Positions 34,916 through 43,556 of a stretch of DNA of 64,000 bases are shown in pieces. The stretch covers positions 1 through 64,000 of the forward strand of contig CAILLA010000088.1 of NCBI GenBank assembly GCA_903834925.1. The letters are read 5' to 3'. The position numbers and the translations under genes are program-made. Under the pieces are notes generated by a model. It searched no databases. It was not told where the DNA came from and was given only the letters and a program-made list of their open reading frames with translations. The stretch is from an uncultured Schlesneria sp. GTDB taxonomy: Bacteria; Planctomycetota; Planctomycetia; Planctomycetales; Planctomycetaceae. Each line of letters begins with the position of its first letter. Within the stretch, counting starts at the first letter, position 1.

Positions 34916-35272
34916 ATGAGCGACTTCGGATCACATGTGGTCATTTATCGCGTTGATGGCCGAGAACCATCGGACGACGAAGTACGTCGCATTCGAGCCG
35001 CTGCACAATCGCTACAGTTTGCCGCCGTTGACCGGGTTGGGCCTTATGACGAATTCGATCTCAGTTTCGGAGGTACCTGTAGTGCGGAGGGTGTCGAGGG
35101 ATTCGCAGTCTTTCTCTCAAGTTATTTTGTGGAGGACGAAGAAGCCAATAATGAATTTGACCCTGAAGTGATCATCGCCCGAGAGGCTCCTGTTGCTGCT
35201 CAATTTGCGGAAGACTTGCAGCGTTTGCTGGGAAATGAATTCGAGGTTTTCTCATACAGCGGCGATCACTAA
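34916..35272 (+). CDS. Small acidic unknown protein
   Basis: The 118-residue, strongly acidic protein (MSDFGSHVVIYRVDGREPSDDEVRRIRAAAQSL ...) has an alpha-beta pattern and no signal peptide. No family is recognised. The start ATG follows GGAGA about ten bases upstream. Its last 21 bases overlap the end of the convergent gene at 35252-36061. Confidence 0.68.
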   Translation: MSDFGSHVVIYRVDGREPSDDEVRRIRAAAQSLQFAAVDRVGPYDEFDLSFGGTCSAEGVEGFAVFLSSYFVEDEEANNEFDPEVIIAREAPVAAQFAEDLQRLLGNEFEVFSYSGDH

Positions 35273-36061
35273 ATCCATGAGAAAAAAAACGATCTTCAAT
35301 TGACCGCCCTGTTTGTCTATAAAGGGCGAATCGCCTGGAATCTGATCGTCATTGTTGATGTCTGACCATGCAGATGCGAATGGGTCATCGGTTTCGTCCG
35401 CCGCTCCACGCTCGGCTCGCTTCAGGTCCATATGGGCACTGAAGTCGGCGTATTCGCGTTGTTGCTCTTCCCACTCCTCACGAGTTTCCTTCATCGAAAA
35501 GGCAAATTCGTCATCAAGTTCTAAATGATGCCCGTCAATACCCGTGAAAGCGATGCCGAACATTCCGTCAGCCATCATTTCGCAAATCGGACAATCGCAA
35601 TCGGCAACATGTTGGTCGGATTGCACTTCGTCGATACCGTCGATCGCAACACCTGCGCCACGAGGGACTCTTCTGCGATCGCAATCGATGATGAAGCTAG
35701 GCGGTGAGCCACCTTCGAAGGAGCTGCTGAGCCAGTCGTCTTTGGTTCGTCCTAAGAACTGAATGAGCTCATTCAGGGCTAGCTCAATCGTCTGTCGCGC
35801 CGATTTACCCTCATTGTTCTCGCACCAAACCCAACCTGCCTCAATCAGTTCGCGGCATAAGTCGAAATAGAGGCACATTTCTTCCCTGCCAATGGGGCCT
35901 GTGTCAAATCCGGCCCAGTCGTTTGGAGCTGCGATCTTCGGCCCCCCGTCTCCAACGCGAAGTTGTTGACCCCAGGTCACTCGACCAGTCCAATCGATCG
36001 CACCGTGGAGCAACTCCCGAGGCATTCGTCTTGCTTCATCGTTCCCCCAACTTCGTATCAA
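35252..36061 (-). CDS. Unknown protein with CPIC motif
   Basis: This acidic 269-residue protein of unknown role has helices rich in Trp and Glu in the first half and a CDCPICEMMADGMFGIAF segment near 155. That cysteine pair could bind metal or be a relic of a larger cluster. A Glu/Arg-rich helix (ETREEWEEQQREYADF) follows. The last 18 residues (KIVFFLMDLVIAAV and preceding) are hydrophobic, unlike the rest, and begin at a run of eight T in the coding strand, so a frameshift at that run is possible. The tail overlaps the convergent gene by 21 bases. Confidence 0.7.
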   Translation of the reverse strand: MIRSWGNDEARRMPRELLHGAIDWTGRVTWGQQLRVGDGGPKIAAPNDWAGFDTGPIGREEMCLYFDLCRELIEAGWVWCENNEGKSARQTIELALNELIQFLGRTKDDWLSSSFEGGSPPSFIIDCDRRRVPRGAGVAIDGIDEVQSDQHVADCDCPICEMMADGMFGIAFTGIDGHHLELDDEFAFSMKETREEWEEQQREYADFSAHMDLKRAERGAADETDDPFASAWSDINNDDQIPGDSPFIDKQGGQLKIVFFLMDLVIAAV

Positions 36062-36194
36062 TGAAACAAATTCGATTTTGTTGACAATATCGTAACGCGA
36101 ATTACGTGAATCGCTATGACGAAAGGAAGTTACAAGGTCCGAGCAATTGCGAGATCGACGTTTTCTTCAAGATAGATTTTTTCTCTTGCATATT

Positions 36195-36221
36195 ACGACC
36201 GTTTATCATTTTAATGGTCGT
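36195..36221. promoter_or_regulatory. Dyad symmetry, possible operator
   Basis: ACGACC and GGTCGT flank a 15-base A/T-rich spacer, about 120 bases upstream of the small membrane protein gene and in the divergent promoter region. It could bind a dimeric regulator or simply form a hairpin; no regulator gene is adjacent. Confidence 0.3.
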
Positions 36222-36340
36222 GAATCCAGTCTTGAGGTGATGAAGCTTTTCGCCCGCCGATTCTCGTCGGCCACCAGTCCAAAAGATTTATACAACGAAT
36301 TCCCATTGGTGAACGGTTCCGTTAATTGGAGTACTTGATC

Positions 36341-36853
36341 ATGACGATGTCGACGCCAACTATTCTTGCCCAAGCATTTCAACCCAACACATCACAACTT
36401 GGAGTGATTCTTGGCGGTCTGAGTTCGTTTTCCGCGATCTTGGCGCTGCTTTCAGCGGCACTCATCTTTTTCGGCGCGTGTTATTTATTTGCGACAAAGC
36501 GCCGCCCGGCTGTTCTAGCGGCTTATCTTGTGCTGCTGCCACTTCCGGTGATTGTCAGCATTTCCGGCTGGATTTCTGGAACAATCGCTTCATTAAGCGT
36601 GATCGCAGCGTCGCCAGACCTTCAAATCACCAATCAGGACATCGCCGGGGGGGTCGCCGCATCACTGATCAGCCTGTATGCGGCAATGCTCGCCTCTGCA
36701 CCGACGTATGTTGTACTCGCTTACGGCCTGCTGGTTCGAACGCTTAATCCGCCAGCAGACTTCGGAACAAACCCAGCGAATCCCGTCAGATCTCCCGTGG
36801 CTCCGCAACAGGTTGCGACGGTCACGGCAGGGACGTTGCCAGCGACGACGTAA
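36341..36853 (+). CDS. Small membrane protein of unknown function
   Basis: This 170-residue protein has three or four hydrophobic helices (about 17-42, 50-75, 92-112 and 110-130 from the ATG) and a Pro/Ala-rich, probably disordered tail of about 40 residues. The pattern of a long helix, a basic turn (ATKRRPAVLAAYLVLL) and two further helices is loosely like MotA/TolQ-type proton channel subunits, but key residues cannot be matched, so I leave it unknown. The frame starts at TTG 36326; ATG 36341 has GGAG upstream. Confidence 0.7.
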   Translation: MTMSTPTILAQAFQPNTSQLGVILGGLSSFSAILALLSAALIFFGACYLFATKRRPAVLAAYLVLLPLPVIVSISGWISGTIASLSVIAASPDLQITNQDIAGGVAASLISLYAAMLASAPTYVVLAYGLLVRTLNPPADFGTNPANPVRSPVAPQQVATVTAGTLPATT

Positions 36854-36872
36854 GCAAGAACGAGAAACATTA

Positions 36873-36966
36873 ACGGAAGAGGGAGTCTCTGGCGGTAGCG
36901 TTGAGCCGCCAGAGACTCCCTCTTCCGTCAAAAAGCCACTGGCGTGCGAAGTCGCACGCCAGTGGC
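36873..36966. repeat. Double palindrome between convergent genes
   Basis: A perfect 23-bp inverted repeat (36873-36895 with 36906-36928, 10-nt loop) is followed at once by a perfect 15-bp one (36935-36949 with 36952-36966, 2-nt gap) ending in CAGTGGCAC. The second shares its CCACTGGCG ... CGCCAGTGG arms and end with family A repeats. Placed between two gene ends, it may also stop transcription. Confidence 0.75.
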
Positions 36967-37000
36967 ACACAATGTAAAATTCGAGTTCACGAACAATTAA

Positions 37001-38236
37001 CTACTTTGGCAACCGATCGGTTCGGACCTTTGGAAGATCTCCCTGCAATGCCTTCATGTAGGAAACAAGATCTTCTTTTTCCTGAGCGGTCAGGTTCAGC
37101 TTCTTCATCTTGTCGCTGAGGTACGGATTTGGGTGACCACCTTTGTCATACCAATTCACGACTTCTTCCAATGTCTTCAAACTACCGTCGTGCATGTACG
37201 GACCGGTTTGAGAAATGTTGCGAACGGTTGGCGTCTTGAAGGCCCCTTTGTCCTTCTCGATCTTGGTCTGATCATATCGACCCAGGTCAGGCTTGGCCTT
37301 GTCCATACCGACGCCGATGTTGTGATACTTTTCGTCGGTGAAGTTAGCACCGGCGTGACATGCCGTGCAATTGGCCTTTCCGAAAAATAAGTCACGGCCA
37401 CGAATTGCCGAAGCAGAAATCGGGTGAGCATCGCTGGCTCGCTTCAGGCTCCAATACTGATTATACGAATCCAGATCGTCTTTCTTGAATGCGTCGAGAT
37501 CCTTCAGTTCATCACCATAGTTTTTCACAAAGTTCGCGAATGGTTCGTAATAGTCAGCAGGCGAAGGTCCAGTGACGATAGATCGTTCGAACGTCGCGAT
37601 CGCCTGAGCAACCGTATCGATTGTGATCCCTTTGCCGGGAAAAATCGCTTCGAATTCGAGACGGTATCCTTCAATCCCCTTCAATGTTTTGACGGCAGCG
37701 TCATGCGTGTTGGCCATTTCGATCGGATTGGCGATTGGTCCTTTGGCTTGGTCTTCGAGCGTCGCAGCTCGTCCGTCCCAGAATTGGACAGAGCTCAAAA
37801 TACGGTTGAATGCGATTGGTGAATTCCTTCCACCTTTCTGACCGCCGACGCCGACGCCGAACGTTGTGTTCCGTCCGTATCCATCTTCAGGGTGATGGCA
37901 ACTGGCACAGCTGACTGTGTTGTCGGACGAGAGGCGGGTATCGAAGAATAGTTGACGACCGAGTTCGATTTTCGCCCTGGTCATTGGATTGTCGGCAGGA
38001 ATCGAAATATTGTTGGCACCAAGAGCCAGGCCAACAGGGAGCGCAACCTCAAGTGGCCGATGGTTTGCCTTTTTGTCTAACCAGGTCTTGATCTCTTCGA
38101 TTGTCAGATCACCTTTGCCAGGAATGCCATTTGTCAGACCGGGCGTTCCCAGCACGACAGTCGGACGCGCCCCTTGCTGAGCGTTCAATGCCCCGACGGA
38201 AGCGAACACGACCAGTGCCCATGTTACGTATTTCAT
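37001..38236 (-). CDS. Di-haem cytochrome c peroxidase / MauG family protein
   Basis: The 411-residue periplasmic protein has a signal peptide (about 1-20, ending LNAQQ) and two c-type haem sites, CASCH (Cys110) and CTACH (Cys290). The family segments ELGRQLFFDTRLSSDNTVSCASCH, GGRNSPIAFN, FWDGRAATLEDQA, KGAFKTPTVRNISQTGPYMHDGSLKTLEEVVNWYDKGG and LSYMKAL-type ends are present. Bacterial members reduce hydrogen peroxide using cytochrome c, or in the MauG branch oxidise protein side chains. In planctomycetes they are numerous and of unproven role. The start is ATG 38236 with GAGGGA upstream; the frame extends to 38284 without a site. Confidence 0.92.
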   Translation of the reverse strand: MKYVTWALVVFASVGALNAQQGARPTVVLGTPGLTNGIPGKGDLTIEEIKTWLDKKANHRPLEVALPVGLALGANNISIPADNPMTRAKIELGRQLFFDTRLSSDNTVSCASCHHPEDGYGRNTTFGVGVGGQKGGRNSPIAFNRILSSVQFWDGRAATLEDQAKGPIANPIEMANTHDAAVKTLKGIEGYRLEFEAIFPGKGITIDTVAQAIATFERSIVTGPSPADYYEPFANFVKNYGDELKDLDAFKKDDLDSYNQYWSLKRASDAHPISASAIRGRDLFFGKANCTACHAGANFTDEKYHNIGVGMDKAKPDLGRYDQTKIEKDKGAFKTPTVRNISQTGPYMHDGSLKTLEEVVNWYDKGGHPNPYLSDKMKKLNLTAQEKEDLVSYMKALQGDLPKVRTDRLPK

Positions 38237-38616
38237 CTCTGAAATCCCTCGTTTTCTCTGAATGTCAATTACCAAACGAATCAATCACAATTTCGCTGAG
38301 ATTAGCCGCTGCCGGGCGGGTATCGGTACCTCGTCATGATTTTTCAGGGCTTTGATTCGGCCGGCGGGTCAACAACGCGACAGCCCCGGATTGTAGAAGC
38401 AAATCTTTCAAAGACCAACCGACTGGGGCGAGATCTTCAATCCACGACGTTCATCAAATCTTAGCAATACAACGAGCTCTTTCGGAATTCGACGCATTCC
38501 AAAAGCCACCGCCGCCTCTCGTAAAACTCACGTTTTGTTTCTTCGCGTGCCGCAGAGATTTTGCGTCGGGAGCCTGGCCCTCCGATTGGGCTGCATGCGA
38601 ATTGCGTGTCAGGAAA
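38237..38616. other. Intergenic, no gene seen
   Basis: About 380 bases upstream of the cytochrome peroxidase gene and beyond the end of the ABC permease gene (both -). No frame with a ribosome site, no clear terminator and no repeat were seen. Confidence 0.45.
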
Positions 38617-39375
38617 TCACGGGGTATCACGATATTCCTTCCATTGGAAAAGCAAGAACGCGGCGAACAGACAGCCGCCCGTGATCCCTGCAAGCGTCCA
38701 ATAAGCTTGTGCGGCTGGAATCCCTTCGAAACCGCGCGGAGTCTTCAATCCCTCGGTAATTCCGAGACCGTAGATCAACGATCGTCCGTAAAAATTGATT
38801 GCGAGGCGTTTGATGCTGCCTGGCAGATTTCCGACAAAGAGTTCGATGACTAATGCGTAGACCAGCGCCAACATTGTTGGGTGCCTGAAGACGACGGCAA
38901 ACAGTTGGAACAATGCGACATAGGCGATGGTCATTCCCAACATGGCGGGCCAGTAAATCAAAAATGCTTTTAGCCCGATAGAGCCGACCAGCAGGCAGTA
39001 AAGGGCAAAGCTGGTCATTACGATTCCACAGCTCAGCGGTAGCGACGCGAGAATTTTGGCGAGAAGCACCTGCCAGCGGGGAATTGGACGAGTGAGCAGA
39101 AAAACCAGCGTCTGCTCTTCTCGCTCAGCCCCGAGCGCCGTAGTCCCAAATCCGAGGGCACAGATCGGGATCAGAAACGATGAAAAGATGAACACAAGAA
39201 ACGTGCCGAAAGCATCGAACGCATTTTCCGGAGGCGTGATCTTTCCAAAACCACGCCGTAGGACAAAAAGAAAGCATCCGACGACGGGAAGTAACACCAT
39301 CATCGTATTGACGGACCAGAACAATCGTAGAAACGAAAACCTCAGCAGGGTTTTAAATGCGCGCAGCGAATTCAC
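38617..39375 (-). CDS. ABC-2 type transporter permease
   Basis: This 252-residue protein has six hydrophobic segments (about 18-38, 60-82, 108-130, 140-165, 172-190 and 222-240). The ABC-2 mark lies in the loop after helix 2, GAEREEQTLVFLLTRPIPRWQVLLAKI. It forms the membrane part of an exporter with the ATPase encoded just upstream; the two frames overlap by 4 bases (ATGA), so they are translated together. The substrate is unknown. NosY-like and gliding/antibiotic exporters have this architecture. Confidence 0.87.
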   Translation of the reverse strand: MNSLRAFKTLLRFSFLRLFWSVNTMMVLLPVVGCFLFVLRRGFGKITPPENAFDAFGTFLVFIFSSFLIPICALGFGTTALGAEREEQTLVFLLTRPIPRWQVLLAKILASLPLSCGIVMTSFALYCLLVGSIGLKAFLIYWPAMLGMTIAYVALFQLFAVVFRHPTMLALVYALVIELFVGNLPGSIKRLAINFYGRSLIYGLGITEGLKTPRGFEGIPAAQAYWTLAGITGGCLFAAFLLFQWKEYRDTP

Positions 39376-40328
39376 GATGAATGTTTCCCCTGCTGAAGGT
39401 ATTCAAAAACGGCCTCAGCCCCTTCATCAAGGCTCTGCATCTGACGAATTGTTTGTCGCCCGTTAACAACAAGATCCTGAATGCGAACGTAAAAATCTGA
39501 GGCATTTTTCGTGCGAACTCGCAGACGGTTTTCTTGAAGATCACAGCCAAGGACCTGGCCAAACGTCATCAGCTCTGCCGCCAGGGAACGTGGATTATCG
39601 GCAATAATTTCAATCACGAGCGGTCGATCGTCGAGCAGTCTGCGAATTTCTGAGAGGCTGCCCGAGGCAACCAACCGGCTACGTCCAAGCACCAGGATCT
39701 GATCGGCCAGCATTTCAATGTCGTGCAAAATATGGCTCGAAACGAGAATACTTTTCCCTTTGTCTGCCAGTCGAAACAACAGATCGTTAATTTCCTGGCG
39801 ACCACCAGGATCGATGCCGGTCAGTGGTTCATCGAGCAACAAGACTTGCGGGTCGTGAACAAGCGCCTGGGCTAGCTTAAATCGTTGCCGCATGCCGTGA
39901 CTGCAACCCGCAATCTTCCGTTTTGCCCGGTCGGCCATTCCTACTTCTTGAAGTACCGCCTGGGTTCGGTCACGGACTTCGTCGTCGGGAAAGCCGTGCA
40001 GCGCACACATCGTCCGAACAAATTCTTCGCCTGTCATTTCCTCATAAAGGTTGGGAACATCAGGACAGTAGCCGAAAAGTCGTTTTGCCGAAGTTGACGT
40101 CGTTTTCAGCTTACCGATCCGAACTTCCCCTTGAGTCGGTCTCAATTGGCCGCTGGCCAGTTTTAGTAACGTCGATTTGCCTGCGCCATTTGAGCCGAGC
40201 AATCCCGTTATCCCCGGTCCAATCCGACATGTGAGGTCGTTCAACCCAATGACGGCTCCGTAGAATTTGGTGACCCGTGAAAAGGTCAAATCAAATTCGG
40301 TTGTAGACGAGGGTGCCAAGTCAATCAC
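39372..40328 (-). CDS. ABC transporter ATP-binding protein (ABC-2 exporter)
   Basis: The 318-residue ATPase has Walker A GSNGAGKST near residue 42, a Q-loop in LFGYCPDVPNLYEEMTG, a signature CSHGMRQRF in place of the usual LSGGQ, Walker B VLLLDEPLTGIDP and the switch His in SSHIL. The last 100 residues form the extra domain usual in ABC-2 exporters. It pairs with the permease whose gene overlaps its end. Its start lies about 190 bases from that of the divergent ABC pair. Confidence 0.9.
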   Translation of the reverse strand: MIDLAPSSTTEFDLTFSRVTKFYGAVIGLNDLTCRIGPGITGLLGSNGAGKSTLLKLASGQLRPTQGEVRIGKLKTTSTSAKRLFGYCPDVPNLYEEMTGEEFVRTMCALHGFPDDEVRDRTQAVLQEVGMADRAKRKIAGCSHGMRQRFKLAQALVHDPQVLLLDEPLTGIDPGGRQEINDLLFRLADKGKSILVSSHILHDIEMLADQILVLGRSRLVASGSLSEIRRLLDDRPLVIEIIADNPRSLAAELMTFGQVLGCDLQENRLRVRTKNASDFYVRIQDLVVNGRQTIRQMQSLDEGAEAVFEYLQQGKHSS

Positions 40329-40516
40329 TTCGTCAATTCATGGGTTGGGCGGAACGAACATCTTAGTTGCAGGATGTTAACAGCGATCGATGGCGAGTTT
40401 CCACCGAAGCCAGCCTCGGCAATCGCTTGTGAACTGGGAATGACTGTGGCGGATTTTGAAAATTGCTTCGTTCTCGACACGACGCGTCGTAGCGAGCGAG
40501 AGCTGAGCCAATTACT

Positions 40517-41497
40517 ATGTGCAAACCTTCCTCGAATCAAACGAAGTGGAAAGTGCTGTCGCTCGTGCTACTGGATCTTCAAAACCTATCGCGTCATTTC
40601 GGTCAGGTGCAGGCGCTCCGTGAGGTGACGCTACGGCTTGAGACAGGCACGATCGGGCTGGTGGGAAATAACGGAGCGGGAAAATCGACACTGTTGAAAA
40701 TCCTGCTGGGGCTTTTACCACCATCATCGGGGTCGGGCACGATCCTGGGGTGTGACATTCGGCAAACCGGCCTGAAATTACGCGGGCGAATCGGGTATAT
40801 GCCGGAAGCCGCCGCAACAGTTCCCCTGCTGAAGGGTGTCGAGTACGTCGCTCTGTCTGGTGATCTGTATGGAATGCCGTTCCGTGACGCTCGACGTCGT
40901 GCTCACGAAGTTTTGAACTACGTCGGGCTGGGTGAATTGCGGTATCGGCGATTGGATGAGTATTCCGCAGGTAACCTGCAACGTCTGAAACTGGCTGCGG
41001 CCTTGGTTCATGACCCGGAACTCCTGTTGCTGGACGAACCAACAAACGGACTCGATCCCGCCGGTCGATTATCGATGTTGCGACTTTTGGAAGATCTGAT
41101 TGCAGAGACCGGCAAAAGCCTGATTCTGTGTACCCATTTATTGAAGGATGTTGAACGGATGTGTACACAGGTTGTGGTTCTCCACCAGGGGACGATCGCC
41201 AAATCGGGACCGATTGAGGAAATGACGCGCGCAGCCGAGAACCGTTATGAGGTTCATTGGCGCGACGCAAGTTCGGATTTTCTATCCAGGTTTCGGAGTT
41301 CTGGTGGAACGGTCTTACATCAATCAGAATTGTCGGAAGCCCTTGTTGCCTTGCCGGAGACATGGCAGGCGAAACAATTGTTCGAACTCGCCGCTCAATG
41401 CGGGACCGTGATCACTCGATTACGAGAAGATGACGACGATCTGGAACGGCTATTCATGCGGCTCACCGCCAAAGAAACAAAGGGGACACAAGATTGA
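40517..41497 (+). CDS. ABC transporter ATP-binding protein (ABC-2 exporter), second pair
   Basis: The 326-residue ATPase has Walker A GNNGAGKST near 52, a Q-loop in IGYMPEAAATVPLLKGVEYV, a signature YSAGNLQRL, Walker B LLLLDEPTNGLDP and the switch in CTHLL. The first 17 residues from ATG 40517 are not part of the fold, and a GTG start slightly downstream is possible. Its C-terminal domain (about 230-326) is like that of the divergent ATPase, but the two proteins are clearly different in sequence. It is followed by, and overlaps, its permease gene. Confidence 0.88.
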   Translation: MCKPSSNQTKWKVLSLVLLDLQNLSRHFGQVQALREVTLRLETGTIGLVGNNGAGKSTLLKILLGLLPPSSGSGTILGCDIRQTGLKLRGRIGYMPEAAATVPLLKGVEYVALSGDLYGMPFRDARRRAHEVLNYVGLGELRYRRLDEYSAGNLQRLKLAAALVHDPELLLLDEPTNGLDPAGRLSMLRLLEDLIAETGKSLILCTHLLKDVERMCTQVVVLHQGTIAKSGPIEEMTRAAENRYEVHWRDASSDFLSRFRSSGGTVLHQSELSEALVALPETWQAKQLFELAAQCGTVITRLREDDDDLERLFMRLTAKETKGTQD

Positions 41498-42392
41498 CGG
41501 CGTAGGGATCGACATTGCGAATTATCACGGCTGGCAAGGAAAACTGCGAGCACCTGTTCGTGGCGTGATTTCGATTGCGCGTGTGGCGTTGATCCAGGTG
41601 CTAAGGCGAAAAACCTACTGGGTCCTGCTGGGATTGGGTTTGGCACAATTCATCATGTTCTGGTCGGTGATCTACGCGTTGACTCAGTTGCAGTTACCCG
41701 ATCAAGTGAAACAAAACATTCTGCGAGAATTTGGTTTCAGTGCACAAATGGATGAGCAACGTGACAACGGCTACATGGTTTTCATGGAACGCCAGAGTGT
41801 TGTGGTCATGATCCTGTTGGCATTTTCAGGAAGCCTGCTGGTTGGTTCTGATTTCCGTCAGCGGACGTTGCCGTTCTATTTGTCTCGGCGGATTGCCAAG
41901 AGGCACTACATCGCCGGAAAACTTCTGGCTGTCAGCAGTCTAATCCTGTTCCTGACGGTAATTCCTGCTCTGGCACTTTTTGTTGAGTACGGCGCATTCA
42001 CATCGGGGTTAACATACTGGCGAGACAACTGGCGGATACTGGTGGCCGTTCTCGCCTATGGTGGGGTCTTGTGCCTAGTGAACAGTGTCTGGCTGGTGAG
42101 TCTATCAGCGTACCTTCAGCGCGCAGCCCCGATTGCCATCATCTGGTCCAGTCTATTAATTATGCCTGGACGCCTGGGCGAGTATCTCTGGAAAGCAAGC
42201 GACAATGAGTACTGGCGGCTGCTTGATCCCTGGCGAGACATGCGATTGATTGGCCAATTATTTTTCGGAAAGTTTCGCAAGGATTTTGATCGAGGACTCG
42301 CGTGGTGGGGACTTTTATTGATTTCAGCAATTACAATTGTTGCATTTATTGCACTCGTACGCCGAGTCCGTGCCGTCGACGTCGTCGAATAA
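41430..42392 (+). CDS. ABC-2 type transporter permease, second pair
   Basis: This permease of up to 320 residues has six or seven hydrophobic segments and the ABC-2 mark GSDFRQRTLPFYLSRRIAKRHYIAGKLLA near residue 148. The start is unsettled: ATG 41430 lies in the end of the ATPase gene (68-base overlap, GAGAAG just upstream), and between it and the first helix there are only rare starts such as GTG near 41563. Either way the two genes are coupled. The gene ends 30 bases from the convergent small protein gene. Confidence 0.82.
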   Translation: MTTIWNGYSCGSPPKKQRGHKIDGVGIDIANYHGWQGKLRAPVRGVISIARVALIQVLRRKTYWVLLGLGLAQFIMFWSVIYALTQLQLPDQVKQNILREFGFSAQMDEQRDNGYMVFMERQSVVVMILLAFSGSLLVGSDFRQRTLPFYLSRRIAKRHYIAGKLLAVSSLILFLTVIPALALFVEYGAFTSGLTYWRDNWRILVAVLAYGGVLCLVNSVWLVSLSAYLQRAAPIAIIWSSLLIMPGRLGEYLWKASDNEYWRLLDPWRDMRLIGQLFFGKFRKDFDRGLAWWGLLLISAITIVAFIALVRRVRAVDVVE

Positions 42393-42422
42393 TTTTTATG
42401 AGGCCCATGATTTGCGCCGCAG

Positions 42423-42797
42423 TCAAAACTTGCTTACCGTGACAACTGTCGGCGATTCCCACCATCGCGTCGGTGCAAATTTAGTAGTGTTGTTGCTGTC
42501 ATGGTTGTGATAGATGTTATGCTTCCCCGCCGGAACACGGGCTGTCCATCGTCCATCCACAGCCACCGAAACAGGTTGATCGCAATCAATGCGGATGAAC
42601 CACGCTTTGCCGGCCCAAAAAAGATCCGGCATGACTTCACCCTCAACATCTGCTTTGACGTCATCCGCGACGACGATCTTAATCGGCGTTCTCTGCAGTT
42701 CTCGGATTTTTAGCTCCACAACCGCAGCAAGCACAAACGCCGCAATAATTATCAAGATTCCCAAGATACTTATGCGGATTTGCGGAAACTTGGACAT
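42423..42797 (-). CDS. Small membrane-anchored unknown protein
   Basis: This 124-residue protein has one N-terminal transmembrane helix (about 8-28, ILGILIIIAAFVLAAVVEL) and an extracytoplasmic domain of about 95 residues with no family resemblance. It contains FWAGKAWFIRIDCDQPVSVAVDGRW, ending in an Asn/His-rich stretch before WWESPTVVTVS. The frame is open to 42836; ATG 42797 gives a normal signal anchor. It lies just behind the uracil-DNA glycosylase gene on the same strand. Confidence 0.62.
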   Translation of the reverse strand: MSKFPQIRISILGILIIIAAFVLAAVVELKIRELQRTPIKIVVADDVKADVEGEVMPDLFWAGKAWFIRIDCDQPVSVAVDGRWTARVPAGKHNIYHNHDSNNTTKFAPTRWWESPTVVTVSKF

Positions 42798-42854
42798 GGT
42801 TCTGGCTAACTGACGGAATCCCATTTGACGCGACAAAACGAATTCCCTTGATGC

Positions 42855-43556
42855 CTACTTGATGTCGGACGCGATCTTCGCTTTTGCTAATTCAAATACG
42901 GAATCAAACATCGGTTCTGTCAGGCGTCCGGTAAATGTATTTCTTGGACTCGGATGAAAGCAGCCGATCAGCCAGCGCTGATGATCATCGAGAGGCACTT
43001 CGACACCATGCCCGAATTTCGGTCGCCGCTCATCCTGTTTCAGCCATTTGGCCGCAACCGCCTGATCGACGACAGCCTGCCATGCGGTCTGCCCCAGTGC
43101 GATAATGACTTGTACGGGAAGTAGCTGAAAGGTTTTCTTGATCCATTCTGAGCAATTCGCAATTTCCTCTCGAGTCGGTTTATTCGCAGGCGGGGCACAG
43201 TGACAGGGGTTTGTAATGGCACAATCGAATAGTTGCAGGCCATCGTCGGCAGAGATCGATGTCGGTTGATTGGCAAAGCCGGCTTTGTGTAAGGCTCGAT
43301 AAAGCCAGTCTCCGCTACGGTCGCCAGTGAAGACACGTCCGGTTCTATTTCCGCCGTGCGCAGCAGGTGCCAATCCGACGATCAGTACTCGTGCCGCAGG
43401 ATCACCAAAGTTAGGGACCGGCAAGCCCCAATAGTCCCAATCACGATACGCTGCCCGCTTCTCGATGGCGACGGCCTGACAATAAGTCCGCAAACGAGGA
43501 CATCGCTCGCACTTGACGATCTGATGATTAAGTCGATTCCAGGCTGCAAGGCTCAT
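42855..43556 (-). CDS. Uracil-DNA glycosylase, type 5 (UdgB-like)
   Basis: The 233-residue DNA repair enzyme should remove uracil and probably other deaminated bases from DNA. The iron-sulfur cysteines are seen in [11 protein letters not shown] near the N-terminus and in [12 protein letters not shown] with a following Cys in EEIANCSEW. The active-site motif [25 protein letters not shown] is the family V form (no catalytic Asp of families I-II), and [15 protein letters not shown] is the C-terminal DNA-binding motif. ATG 43556 is chosen; the frame continues to a GTG at 43592 with no better site. Confidence 0.9.
   Translation of the reverse strand: MSLAAWNRLNHQIVKCERCPRLRTYCQAVAIEKRAAYRDWDYWGLPVPNFGDPAARVLIVGLAPAAHGGNRTGRVFTGDRSGDWLYRALHKAGFANQPTSISADDGLQLFDCAITNPCHCAPPANKPTREEIANCSEWIKKTFQLLPVQVIIALGQTAWQAVVDQAVAAKWLKQDERRPKFGHGVEVPLDDHQRWLIGCFHPSPRNTFTGRLTEPMFDSVFELAKAKIASDIK

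Noticed and set aside
40374-40628. 84-codon + strand frame between the divergent ABC pairs
   Set aside because: It overlaps the start of the + strand ATPase gene in another frame and has no ribosome site.
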